Shown here piece after piece: positions 1 to 6,554 of a DNA stretch of 13,088 bases (positions are counted from its first letter, which is position 1; each line of letters begins with the position of its first letter). The notes beneath the pieces were generated by a model that was not told the origin of the DNA, ran no database searches, and worked only from the letters and a program-made list of their open reading frames with translations. A program made the translations under genes and the position numbers. Source of the stretch: Candidatus Bipolaricaulota bacterium (GTDB taxonomy: Bacteria; Bipolaricaulota; Bipolaricaulia; RBG-16-55-9); contig JAHEOA010000145.1 in NCBI GenBank assembly GCA_018609825.1, positions 1 to 13,088 of the forward strand. The letters run 5' to 3'.

Positions 1-459
1 GACGAACTCTCGCCGATCGCCCAGGAAGCTGCCCAGGAAGCGGGGCTCGGGCGTGAAGGCTATAACCCGTTCCAGAGCATCGTCGTGCGGGGGGTCGAGA
101 CGCTCTACGCCTACGACGAGGCGCTGCGCATCATCGACGATTACGAGGAGCCGTCCCCGCCGCACGTCGATGTGGATCCCAAGGCGGGCACCGGCTACGG
201 CTGCACGGAGGCCCCGCGCGGCGTCCTCTTCCACCGCTACACGATCGACTACGAGGGCGTCATTCAGGACGCCAACATCGTGCCGCCCACTGCGCAGAAC
301 CAGCGCATGATGGAGGAGGATCTCCGGGCGTTCGTCGACGCGCGGCTGGATCTGCCGCACGAGGAACTGCAGTGGCAGTGCGAGCAGGCCGTGCGCAACT
401 ACGACCCCTGTATCTCGTGCTCCTGTCACTTCCTGAAGCTCCACATCGACCGGGAGTGA
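1..459 (+). CDS. NiFe-hydrogenase large (catalytic) subunit, C-terminal part, probably group 3b-like
   Basis: The reading frame is open from the first base, so this is the last 152 residues of a larger gene that begins outside the window. The catalytic subunit carries the NiFe centre that interconverts H2 with protons and electrons. The C-terminal nickel-binding motif DPCxxCxxH is intact at window residues 135-143 (DPCISCSCH). It is followed by a nine-residue tail, FLKLHIDRE, of the kind removed by a maturation protease after nickel insertion. The stretch [13 protein letters not shown] and the following HRY, then IVPPTAQNQ, are typical of large subunits. The overall flavour resembles cytoplasmic group 3 (3b sulfhydrogenase-like) enzymes, but the subgroup is inferred from a fragment. 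The protease gene follows after 4 nt and hypA and hypB follow that, which supports the assignment. An extra Cys (C142) sits inside the motif. Confidence 0.93.
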   Translation, partial: DELSPIAQEAAQEAGLGREGYNPFQSIVVRGVETLYAYDEALRIIDDYEEPSPPHVDVDPKAGTGYGCTEAPRGVLFHRYTIDYEGVIQDANIVPPTAQNQRMMEEDLRAFVDARLDLPHEELQWQCEQAVRNYDPCISCSCHFLKLHIDRE

Positions 460-463
460 CCCG

Positions 464-943
464 ATGATCCGTGTGATCGGCGTCGGCGAGCGCTACCGTT
501 GTGACGACGCGGTCGGCCTCGTCGTCGCCGAGCGGTTGCGCGCGTCCTTCGATCGCTCGACAATAGAGGTCATGACCGCGAGCGGCGAGGGGACCGACCT
601 GTTGGAGCGCTGGCGCAACGCCGCCGACGTCATCGTGATCGACGCGGTCGCGTCCGATGAGGAGCCGATGGGCACGATCTACCGCTGGGAGGCGCACGAC
701 GCGCCGCTGCCCGCGAAGGTTTTCCCGCAGTCCACGCACCTGTTCAGCCTGCCGCAGGCGGTCGAGCTGGCCCGCGTCTTGGACGAGCTGCCGCGGCGGC
801 TGATCGTCTACGGGATCGTTGGGGAGGACTTCCGCATGGGCGAGGGCCTTTCAGCGACCGTCCAAGGTACGATTGACGAGGTCGTGCGCCGGGTGGAATC
901 CGACATTCACGAGCTAACGCCAGCGGGTAAGCCCGATGCATGA
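464..943 (+). CDS. Hydrogenase maturation protease (HybD/HyaD/HycI family, peptidase M52)
   Basis: This 159-residue endopeptidase should remove the C-terminal tail of the large subunit encoded just upstream, once nickel is in place. The N-terminus MIRVIGVG, then CDDAVG, gives the family's opening strand and acidic motif. The three nickel-sensing ligands known from E. coli HybD (Glu16, Asp62, His93) correspond by position to D15, D60 (in VIDAVAS) and H92 (in STHLFSL). The usual GVGN is GVGE here. The length is normal for the family. The start lies 4 nt after the large-subunit stop, with GGGAG at 452-456 inside the end of that gene as ribosome-binding site, so translation is probably coupled. 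The 3' end overlaps hypA by 8 nt. Confidence 0.92.
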   Translation: MIRVIGVGERYRCDDAVGLVVAERLRASFDRSTIEVMTASGEGTDLLERWRNAADVIVIDAVASDEEPMGTIYRWEAHDAPLPAKVFPQSTHLFSLPQAVELARVLDELPRRLIVYGIVGEDFRMGEGLSATVQGTIDEVVRRVESDIHELTPAGKPDA

Positions 944-1286
944 ACTGGCGATCGCCCAGCACCTGGTCCAGGTCGTCGAGTCGCACGCCCGCGAAGCCGA
1001 GGCCGACCGGGTGGTGGCCGTCGATTTGAACCTGGGCTCGCAGTCCCACGTCGACGACGACAGTTTGCGATTTCACTTCGAGCTGCTCACTCAGGGCAAC
1101 GGCAGTCTCGCCGAAGGCGCCGAGATCCGCGTGCGTCGCGTGCCGATGCGGCTGCGATGCGCGACCTGCGAGGTGGACTACACGCCGGAGGGGGCCGACT
1201 ACCGTTGTCCCGCCTGCGGTGAGGTTGGACAATTGCAGGACGTGGGCGACGACCTCGTCCTGGAGGCGATCGAGGTGGAGCCGTAA
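936..1286 (+). CDS. hypA: Hydrogenase nickel incorporation protein HypA
   Basis: This 116-residue nickel metallochaperone works with HypB to load Ni(II) into the hydrogenase large-subunit precursor in the cytoplasm. It starts with MHEL, whose His2 is the conserved nickel ligand at the N-terminus. The structural zinc site is complete: C75-x2-C78 and C91-x2-C94. The length matches the family. The start codon lies within the end of the protease gene (8-nt overlap), indicating translational coupling in one hydrogenase operon. No strong Shine-Dalgarno precedes it. The family also includes HybF. The name HypA is chosen because hypB follows and there is no sign of a second hyp set in the window. Confidence 0.95.
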   Translation: MHELAIAQHLVQVVESHAREAEADRVVAVDLNLGSQSHVDDDSLRFHFELLTQGNGSLAEGAEIRVRRVPMRLRCATCEVDYTPEGADYRCPACGEVGQLQDVGDDLVLEAIEVEP

Positions 1287-1372
1287 TCGATCCGTCGGTC
1301 CGGTTCTTGGTCCAGTCTTGATGGACAACCGATGCGGGAGACGAATGAGGAAATCTCAGGAGTGATGGAGAC

Positions 1373-2059
1373 TTGGCGCGACAGATCGACGTCGTCAAGA
1401 GCGTCTTAGCGAACAACGACACGGTGGCCGACGCCAATCGCCGGCGCTTCCAAGACGCCGGCCTGTTCGCGATCAACCTCATGGCCTCGCCGGGCGCGGG
1501 CAAGACGAGCTTCATCCTGGCCACGGTCGCCGCGCTCGGGGATCGGGCCAACGTGGGTGTCATTGAGGGCGACGTGGCGGGCAGTGTCGACACCGAGACG
1601 GTCCTGGACGGGGGCGCGCACGATGCCGTGCAGATCAACACCGGGGGCGGATGTCACCTGGAAGCCGCCATGATCGAGCGGGCGCTCGACGATCTCGATC
1701 TGAATGCGCTGGACGTCATCTTCGTTGAGAACGTCGGCAACCTGATTTGCCCCACGAGTTGGGATCTGGGCGAGGATTTGAAAGTCTGCCTAGCGAGCAC
1801 GCCGGAAGGCTCGGACAAGCCGATCAAGTACCCCGAGCTTTTTGCCGTCAGCGACGTCGTCGTGCTCAACAAGGTCGATCTCATGGACCACCTGGACTTC
1901 GACCGCAGTCAGTTCGACGAGGCCCTGAAAGCGCTCAACTCGGACGTGACCGTCTTTGACGTCTCATCGCGCACGGGCGAGGGCGTCGGCGCTTGGGGGA
2001 ACTGGCTCCGACAGCGTATTGATTCGACGAAGCAGGAAGCATCTAGCCGCGCGGATTGA
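1373..2059 (+). CDS. hypB: Hydrogenase nickel incorporation GTPase HypB
   Basis: This 228-residue SIMIBI-class GTPase acts with HypA in GTP-dependent nickel delivery to hydrogenase. It has the P-loop SPGAGKT at 39-45, the switch region VIEGDVAGSVD, the metal-binding GGGCHL with C94 and H95 at the dimer interface, NVGNLICP at 120-127, and the guanine-specificity motif NKVD at 166-169. It lacks the N-terminal CxxCGC high-affinity nickel motif and the His-rich stretch found in some HypB proteins, so it is the minimal form. The start is TTG, placed 10 nt after AGGAG (1358-1362). The nearby ATG at 1365 is in another frame. An 86-nt gap separates it from hypA. Its last 17 nt overlap the end of the convergent permease gene. 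Confidence 0.95.
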   Translation: MARQIDVVKSVLANNDTVADANRRRFQDAGLFAINLMASPGAGKTSFILATVAALGDRANVGVIEGDVAGSVDTETVLDGGAHDAVQINTGGGCHLEAAMIERALDDLDLNALDVIFVENVGNLICPTSWDLGEDLKVCLASTPEGSDKPIKYPELFAVSDVVVLNKVDLMDHLDFDRSQFDEALKALNSDVTVFDVSSRTGEGVGAWGNWLRQRIDSTKQEASSRAD

Positions 2060-2879
2060 ACGCCTCGCGCAGCCCGTCGCCGACGAAGTTGATGCTCGCC
2101 ACCGCCAGCGTGATGACGATGCCGGGGAAGACCGCCAGCCATGGCGCGTCCTGGTAGTAGGGCTGGGCGTCGTTCAGCATCCCGCCCCACGTCGCCGTCG
2201 GCGGCGGCAGGCCGAAGCCGAGGAAGCTGAGGGCCGACTCGATCAGGATCGCATAGGCGACCAATAGCGATCCCGCGACGATGATCGGCGTCAGCGTGTT
2301 CGGGAGAATGTGCCGAAAGAGGATGCGCCCGTTGGACAATCCCAGGACCTTGGCCGCTTCGACGAAGGCCCACTCCGAGATCGACAGCACCTGCCCCCTG
2401 GTGATACGAGCGATCGTCGGCCAGGACACGAGCGAGAGGATCACGATCAGGCGCCACGTGGTGAGCTCGATGAAGGCGCTGGCGACCATGGCCAGTGCCA
2501 AGACGGGAATGGAGAGCATCGTGTCGATCAGCGTCGAGACGACCGTGTCGACCCAGCCGCGGAAGAACCCGGCCAGGCCGCCCAGGATCATCCCTATTCC
2601 CACCGCCAAGATCGCCACGCCCAGCGCCAGCGTCAGCGAGATCCGGCCGGCGTGGAGCAGACGGCTCAGCACGTCGCGTCCGATGTCATCGGTGCCGAGC
2701 CAGTGTTGGGCGGAGGGGCCGTCGAGCATGTTGCGCGGATCGATGGCATCGGGTTCGTAGGGCGCCACCTGTGGAGCGAAACCCGCGCCTAGCCCGAGGA
2801 TCACGAGGGTGACCAGCCCCATCAACGCCAGTCGATGCCGCGCGAACCGTCGGAGTCCGTCAGCAAGACGATCAGTCAT
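2043..2879 (-). CDS. ABC transporter permease, DppC/OppC/NikC family
   Basis: This 278-residue inner-membrane permease subunit is of the peptide/nickel importer type. It has an N-terminal transmembrane segment (about 17-37), the family motif HWLGTDDIGRDVLSRL at 59-74, then five further hydrophobic segments. The cytoplasmic EAA loop that contacts the ATPase is at about 169-193 (EWAFVEAAKVLG, then RHILPN). The C-terminus, NFVGDGLREAFNPRG, is typical of the family. Its ATG overlaps the stop of the upstream DppB-like gene by 8 nt (ATGACTGA). With no Shine-Dalgarno visible, translation is probably coupled. Its last 17 nt overlap the end of hypB on the other strand. Peptide versus nickel specificity cannot be read from permeases. 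Confidence 0.93.
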   Translation of the reverse strand: MTDRLADGLRRFARHRLALMGLVTLVILGLGAGFAPQVAPYEPDAIDPRNMLDGPSAQHWLGTDDIGRDVLSRLLHAGRISLTLALGVAILAVGIGMILGGLAGFFRGWVDTVVSTLIDTMLSIPVLALAMVASAFIELTTWRLIVILSLVSWPTIARITRGQVLSISEWAFVEAAKVLGLSNGRILFRHILPNTLTPIIVAGSLLVAYAILIESALSFLGFGLPPPTATWGGMLNDAQPYYQDAPWLAVFPGIVITLAVASINFVGDGLREAFNPRG

Positions 2880-3825
2880 AGCGGATGCGCGGGTCGAGCC
2901 AGCCGTAGAGCAGATCCGTCAACAGATTCGCCAACACGACGGCCACGGCAAACACCATCAACGCGCCCATGACGACGGGGTAGTCACGTGCGAGCAGCGA
3001 GTCCGTGATCAGGCGACCTAATCCCGGCCAAGAGAAGACGACTTCGGTGACCATGGCCCCGGAGAGCATGTGCGGCACCTCCAGTCCCAAGACGGTCACA
3101 AAGGGAATCGCGATGTTCGGCAGCGCGTGCCTCAGGACGACGGTCGCCGATGCTGCCCCTTTAGCTCTTGCCGTGCGGACGTAGTCCTCCTTGAGCGCCT
3201 CCGTCAGGCCCGCTTGGACGTAGCGCGACCACTGCGCCACGTAGACCGAGCCCAACACGATCGCCGGGGCGGCCAGATGGACAAGCAAGTCACTGACGGA
3301 CGAGGGCGCGCCGGAGGCTCCCACGCCGCCGGTGGGAATCCAGCGCAGATAGACGGAGAAGACGAGGATAACGAGCGTCCCGCTCCAAAACGTCGGCACG
3401 CTGATGCCCGTGACCGAGATCGCTTGGAACAGATAGCGACTGATCGTCCGGCGGCTCGTCGCGCCGAAGATCCCGAGCGGGATCCCCACAATCAGCGCAA
3501 ACAGCAGCGCCCCGCCCGTGAGATAGACCGTGTTGACGATCCGCTCGCTCACGACCGCGCGGGCCGGTCGTCGTTCGGAGAACGATCGCCCCCAACTGCC
3601 GGTGACCACGTTGCCGAGCCACTGGACGTATTGGGCGTGCAATGGCTGATTGAGTCCCCATACCTCGCGCAGGCGCTCCATGTCTTGGGGCGACGCCGAC
3701 GGGTCGGCGGCGTAGATGTCGGCCGGGCCGCCCGAGGGCAGGTGGACGACGAGAAACAGGACGAGCGAGATCAGGAGCAGGCGGGGGATCGCCCCCGCCA
3801 GTCTCCCGATCAGGTACGTGAGCAT
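2872..3825 (-). CDS. ABC transporter permease, DppB/OppB/NikB family
   Basis: This 317-residue partner permease forms the transmembrane channel together with the DppC-like subunit. The N-terminus (MLTYLIGRLAGAIPRLLLIS) is the usual first helix. The periplasmic loop contains GLNQPLHAQYVQWL. The EAA loop lies at 213-236 (EDYVRTARAKG, then RHALPN), followed by VVFSWPGLGRLI and the C-terminal LLYGWLDPRIRYD, all standard for this family. The start is 9 nt after the stop of the solute-binding-protein gene. The intervening bases are pyrimidine-rich with no Shine-Dalgarno, so re-initiation after the upstream stop is likely. No ATPase subunit follows the DppC-like gene, so those must be encoded elsewhere. 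Confidence 0.94.
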   Translation of the reverse strand: MLTYLIGRLAGAIPRLLLISLVLFLVVHLPSGGPADIYAADPSASPQDMERLREVWGLNQPLHAQYVQWLGNVVTGSWGRSFSERRPARAVVSERIVNTVYLTGGALLFALIVGIPLGIFGATSRRTISRYLFQAISVTGISVPTFWSGTLVILVFSVYLRWIPTGGVGASGAPSSVSDLLVHLAAPAIVLGSVYVAQWSRYVQAGLTEALKEDYVRTARAKGAASATVVLRHALPNIAIPFVTVLGLEVPHMLSGAMVTEVVFSWPGLGRLITDSLLARDYPVVMGALMVFAVAVVLANLLTDLLYGWLDPRIRYD

Positions 3826-3834
3826 GGAGGGAGT

Positions 3835-5415
3835 CTACTGCTCCACCGACCACGTCTCCGCGTTCCAGAGGCTGCCGGAGAGGCCGGGATCGTAGCCTTG
3901 GAGTCGATCGTGGACGGCGTTGAGCACCGCGCGCGGCGCCAGCGGCAGGATCGCCACGTCCTCGGCGACGATCGCCTGGAAGCGCTGGATGAGGTCCCTA
4001 CGCTCTGCTCGGTCGATCGTCTCGGGGACTTGCTCCAGCAGCTCAAACGCCTCGTCGTTCTCGTAGCGCTGCCAGTTGGTGCCGAGCCACAGGTTGAACA
4101 CGGGCTCCTGCTTCTCGCTGAACCAGCCGTAGGCGATTTGGTAGTCGCCCTCCGACATCGTCGGCGGAAAGTTGGCCGCGTCGATCTCGCGGATGGACGC
4201 CTCGGCGCCGACCTCGCGCCACTGGCTCTGCACGATCTGGATCACCTGACGGCGCTCGGCCTGGCCCGCGATGTTCAGGATTTCCACCGACAACCGTTCG
4301 CCGTCCTTGGTGCGGACGCCGTTCGAGCCGAGCGTCCAGCCCGCGCTCTCGAGCAGCTCTCGGGCCCGCTCGGGATTGAAATCGTACTTGTTGACATCCG
4401 GATTGTGCGCCCAGTGAGACGGCGGAAGCGCGGCGTACTGCGGGTCGACGATGTCGCCCATCACGGTCTCGGTGATGAGCGATTTATCCACGGCGTACGC
4501 CAGCGCCCGACGGACCTCGCGATCCCGGAGGATCGGATCGTCGTTGTTGATCCAGAACATCCACCAGGCGTGGATCGGCGTCTGTTCGACGGTGTAGTTG
4601 GACAAGTCCTTCACGAAGCGAAAGTCGGCCGTGGTGAGGTCGAGCTGGAGGTCGGTCTCGCCGCGCTCCAGGGAGGCGCGCTGCCCGGCCGTGCCGGGGA
4701 CGAATCGAACGCGGATCTGCTCGAGCTTCGGCAGCCCGTCCTTCCAGTAGTTCGGATTTCGGGACAATCGAATGAAGCCCCCGGACTGCCACTCCTCGAC
4801 GACGAACGGGCCCGTGCCGAGCGACGTTCGATTCAAGTCAGAGCTGGCGATGTCGGTGCCGGCCAGCCGATGTTCGGGCAGGATGAAGCAGTTCTCGGTC
4901 GCCGCGGCGCCGAGGAAGCTGACGTTCGTGTCGGGAAAGCGGATCTCGACCTCGTGATCATCCACGATCGCCACGTCCTCGATGTCGTCCCAGAGCCCGC
5001 GGCTCGGGACGGCCACATCAGGGTCATTAAGCAGCTGCCAGGTGAAGCGGACGTCCTCGGCCGTGAACGGCTCGCCGTCGGCCCACCGGACGCCCTCGCG
5101 AAGCCGGAACGTGTAGGTCGTGCCGTCCTCGGAGATGCCGCCGTTGGCCAACGACGGGACGTTGGTCGCCAGTTCAGGGACATACTCGCCTTCAGCATTG
5201 AGGGTCAGCAGGCAGTCGTAGGCGAGGCTCTGGATCTCCTGGGCGAGCGTCAACTGGTCGAAGTGTGGCAAGAGCGTCTTCGGCTCCTGGGGCGAGACGA
5301 TCGTGATGCCCTGCGACTGCTGGGCTTGAGCGTTCGGCAGCACCCCACCGACCAAGACGAGGGCGGCCAGGAGCGTGGTCAACAGCGTCGTTCGAACTAG
5401 CGTGTGTGGATGCAT
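3835..5415 (-). CDS. ABC transporter solute-binding protein, family 5 (DppA/OppA/NikA type)
   Basis: This 526-residue exported protein captures the substrate for the two permeases downstream. The signal peptide is residues 1-31 (basic start, hydrophobic core, then NAQA before QQ), a signal-peptidase-I-type site. There is no lipobox cysteine, so the protein is probably not a lipoprotein. The family-5 signature YTFRLREGVRWADGEPFTAE lies at 101-120. Later landmarks include TGPFVVEEW, RNPNYWKDG and RRALAYAVDK. The start ATG is preceded by GGAGG (5425-5429) with 9-nt spacing. An out-of-frame ATG lies 8 nt further upstream. Family 5 includes oligopeptide, dipeptide, opine, glycoside and nickel binders, and I see no residue pattern that settles the ligand. 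Confidence 0.93.
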   Translation of the reverse strand: MHPHTLVRTTLLTTLLAALVLVGGVLPNAQAQQSQGITIVSPQEPKTLLPHFDQLTLAQEIQSLAYDCLLTLNAEGEYVPELATNVPSLANGGISEDGTTYTFRLREGVRWADGEPFTAEDVRFTWQLLNDPDVAVPSRGLWDDIEDVAIVDDHEVEIRFPDTNVSFLGAAATENCFILPEHRLAGTDIASSDLNRTSLGTGPFVVEEWQSGGFIRLSRNPNYWKDGLPKLEQIRVRFVPGTAGQRASLERGETDLQLDLTTADFRFVKDLSNYTVEQTPIHAWWMFWINNDDPILRDREVRRALAYAVDKSLITETVMGDIVDPQYAALPPSHWAHNPDVNKYDFNPERARELLESAGWTLGSNGVRTKDGERLSVEILNIAGQAERRQVIQIVQSQWREVGAEASIREIDAANFPPTMSEGDYQIAYGWFSEKQEPVFNLWLGTNWQRYENDEAFELLEQVPETIDRAERRDLIQRFQAIVAEDVAILPLAPRAVLNAVHDRLQGYDPGLSGSLWNAETWSVEQ

Positions 5416-5641
5416 GGATGCATTCCTCCCATTTCGTGATTGAAGATCGGTCGGTCGTGGTCGACCGAGACGGCGTCGTCGAAACAGTCGGGATTGGGGG
5501 CATGCGGATCAGCCGGGGGATGATCCGTTGGCAAGCCCCTTGGTACAGATATGCATGGAGCGGCTTCGACAGGGAGGAAGGCCCGACGCGGGAGCGGGCT
5601 CATCAGGAAGATGGACTATCGGGCGCGATCGCCGAATCCGG
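5416..5641 (-). other. Long 5' leader of the transporter operon (no gene seen)
   Basis: This stretch separates the candidate leader ORF from the solute-binding-protein gene and should be transcribed as its 5' untranslated region. I see no convincing protein in it on either strand. Two small hairpins are visible. One has a GCCCG/CGGGC stem at 5581-5585 and 5595-5599. The other has a perfect 6-bp CGGTCG/CGACCG stem with a 4-nt loop at 5452-5467, about 22 nt upstream of the transporter ribosome-binding site. Neither has a U-run. A leader of this length could host regulation, but no known riboswitch class is recognised. Confidence 0.4.
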
Positions 5642-5671
5642 TCAAGCTCGACAAAGTCGATCACCTGCCAT
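5642..5671 (-). CDS. Candidate 9-residue leader peptide (uORF) upstream of the transporter
   Basis: A 10-codon frame (M-A-G-D-R-L-C-R-A, stop) starts 5 nt after a perfect AAGGAGGT Shine-Dalgarno (5677-5684). That site lies about 15 nt downstream of the predicted start of the promoter at 5705-5733. A full-length anti-16S match this close to a promoter and directly in front of an ATG is unlikely to be accidental, so translation of this mini-ORF is plausible. Such leader peptides can mediate attenuation or protect the mRNA. No run of one regulatory amino acid is present, although two Arg and one Cys are. The alternative is that the Shine-Dalgarno-like site is a coincidence in a long leader. Confidence 0.35.
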   Translation of the reverse strand: MAGDRLCRA

Positions 5672-5704
5672 GCGGTACCTCCTTGTCCGTCCGGATGGAG
5701 GGGG

Positions 5705-5733
5705 ATCATAGCAGCCGTCGGCCGGTGATGCAA
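5705..5733 (-). promoter_or_regulatory. Sigma70-type promoter for the transporter operon
   Basis: On the minus strand the -35 hexamer TTGCAT (5728-5733) and the -10 hexamer TATGAT (5705-5710) are separated by exactly 17 nt. Transcription would begin near 5698 and give a leader of about 280 nt before the solute-binding-protein start. It stands back to back with the csp promoter. Confidence 0.7.
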
Positions 5734-5766
5734 GACGGGCGATACGGCTCCCCTGCTCACACCTTC

Positions 5767-5795
5767 TTGACATCCGGGTGAAACTCTGATATCTT
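5767..5795 (+). promoter_or_regulatory. Sigma70-type promoter for csp
   Basis: A perfect -35 TTGACA (5767-5772) is followed, after a 17-nt spacer, by the -10 TATCTT (5790-5795). Transcription is expected near 5802, leaving a leader of about 144 nt before the csp start codon. Long leaders are characteristic of cold-shock genes. Confidence 0.75.
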
Positions 5796-5802
5796 GAAGT
5801 AT

Positions 5803-5945
5803 CTGTAGCTTGAAGGCAGACCTGACACGTCCCGCCTGACAAGTTCTGACTCAACGGCAGAGGTCCCATTGTCACACGGTAAACCCGTTGCAAGTGGGGA
5901 AGCGCCCGAGTCAAATCCCACGCAGATAAGTAGGAGGGTTTATCG
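5803..5945 (+). promoter_or_regulatory. Long structured 5' leader of the cold-shock gene
   Basis: The leader is about 143 nt and has mutually exclusive pairings. CAACGG (5852-5857) can pair perfectly with CCGTTG (5885-5890). ACGG (5876-5879) can instead form a short hairpin with CCGT (5885-5888). A GTGGG/CCCAC stem spans 5894-5898 and 5917-5921, just before the ribosome-binding site AGGAGGG (5932-5938). Three short related units, CCTGAC, CCTGAC and TCTGAC, lie at 5821, 5835 and 5845. E. coli cspA uses a temperature-dependent leader switch. A similar role here is inferred only from length, position and the alternative pairings. Confidence 0.45.
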
Positions 5946-6149
5946 ATGGCCACCGGAACCGTCAAGTGGTTCAACGACGCCAAGGGCTTCGGCTTCATCG
6001 AGCAAGACAACGGTGAAGACGACGTCTTCGTGCACTTTTCCGCCGTGAACGAAGAGGGCTACAAGACGCTGCGCGAAGGCCAGACCGTGTCGTTCGACAT
6101 CGAGCAGGCCGAGAAGGGCCCCCGCGCCGCCAACGTCAACCCGTTCTAA
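5946..6149 (+). CDS. csp: Cold shock protein (CspA family, single CSD)
   Basis: This 67-residue OB-fold protein binds single-stranded RNA and DNA, melting secondary structure and aiding translation, usually at low temperature. The opening [17 protein letters not shown] contains RNP1 (KGFGFI, 13-18). RNP2, VFVHF, is at 27-31. The end ([11 protein letters not shown]) is typical of the family. The length is standard. The start is fixed by AGGAGGG at 5932-5938, with 7-nt spacing. It has its own strong promoter and a long leader. A GC-rich hairpin follows the stop and then infA, on the same strand 92 nt downstream, so read-through could co-express the two. Confidence 0.97.
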   Translation: MATGTVKWFNDAKGFGFIEQDNGEDDVFVHFSAVNEEGYKTLREGQTVSFDIEQAEKGPRAANVNPF

Positions 6150-6173
6150 GCATCGACGACGACCCTGAGTCGA

Positions 6174-6204
6174 CCCCGGCGGCGACCGTTCGGTCCTGCC
6201 GGGG
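6174..6204 (+). terminator. Hairpin between csp and infA (terminator or attenuator)
   Basis: The outer stem CCCCGGC (6174-6180) pairs with GCCGGGG (6198-6204). Inside it, GACC/GGTC closes a GTTC loop (6184-6195). The stem is strong, but what follows is TTCGTCAATT rather than a run of T, so it is either a weak intrinsic terminator, an attenuator that lets some transcription reach infA, or an mRNA-stabilising 3' hairpin. Confidence 0.5.
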
Positions 6205-6241
6205 TTCGTCAATTGCCCATGGCCGAAACGGAGGAATCGCC

Positions 6242-6466
6242 ATGTCCAGCAAGGAAGAGCTGCTCGAACGAGACGGCACCGTCACCTCGGTGCTCAACAA
6301 CATGATGTACAAGGTCCAGATCGACGACGGGCCGGAGATCCTCTGCTACACCACGGGCAAGATCCGTCGATTCCGTATTCGGATCCTGGCCGGCGACCGC
6401 GTCACGGTGGAGATGAGCCCCTACGATCTCGAAAAGGGCCGCATCACCTGGCGCCACCGCTCGTAA
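6242..6466 (+). CDS. infA: Translation initiation factor IF-1
   Basis: This 74-residue S1-like OB-fold protein occupies the ribosomal A site during initiation and assists IF-2 and IF-3. The family core is clear: GTVTSVLNNMMYKVQIDDG, then TTGKIRRFRIRILAGDRV and the C-terminal MSPYDLEKGRITWRHR. It differs from textbook IF-1 in the middle: LCYTTGKIRRFRIR where LAHISGKMRKHFIR is common. The start follows GGAGG (6230-6234) by 7 nt. Most bacteria carry infA beside ribosomal protein genes (secY/adk/map/rpmJ region), whereas here it sits behind csp. It may be a second, accessory copy or the relocated sole copy, which this window cannot decide. Confidence 0.95.
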   Translation: MSSKEELLERDGTVTSVLNNMMYKVQIDDGPEILCYTTGKIRRFRIRILAGDRVTVEMSPYDLEKGRITWRHRS

Positions 6467-6554
6467 CGATCGGGCCCGACGATTCCGCGTGTGACGTATG
6501 CCGTTGACGCCTTTCGCGAGCCCGGGTACAAGAGTTGTGCCGTGGAGGCTGCCA

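Noticed and set aside
3070..5400. 776-residue open frame on the plus strand
   Set aside because: It lies wholly antisense to the binding-protein and permease genes, whose translations match known families end to end. The product is Arg/Asp/Gly-rich with no recognisable domain, as expected for a shadow frame in GC-rich DNA.
5672..5690. T-box-like GGTACCGC in the transporter leader
   Set aside because: It lies at the very beginning of the predicted transcript, not at the 3' end of a long leader, and no specifier loop or terminator follows. The similarity is explained by a Shine-Dalgarno followed by ACCGC.
5406..5711. 101-residue frame on the plus strand in the divergent control region
   Set aside because: It starts inside the 5' end of the binding-protein gene, has no Shine-Dalgarno and would run through the leader ORF. 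No family resemblance is seen.
5871..5910. Resemblance to a cyclic-di-GMP (GEMM) riboswitch
   Set aside because: A TAAACC string and a nearby G-run recall GEMM, but the conserved tetraloop-receptor and the second stem could not be found.
5846..5922. tRNA-like pieces (CTCAACGGCAGAG, then TCAAATCCCAC) in the csp leader
   Set aside because: D-arm- and T-arm-like strings are present, but the spacing is wrong, no anticodon stem pairs at the right place and no acceptor stem closes. It is better read as part of the csp leader.
6498..6554. Upstream start for the small winged-helix-like protein
   Set aside because: The ATG at 6498 lacks a ribosome-binding site, while the ATG at 6555 has GGAGG at ideal spacing.
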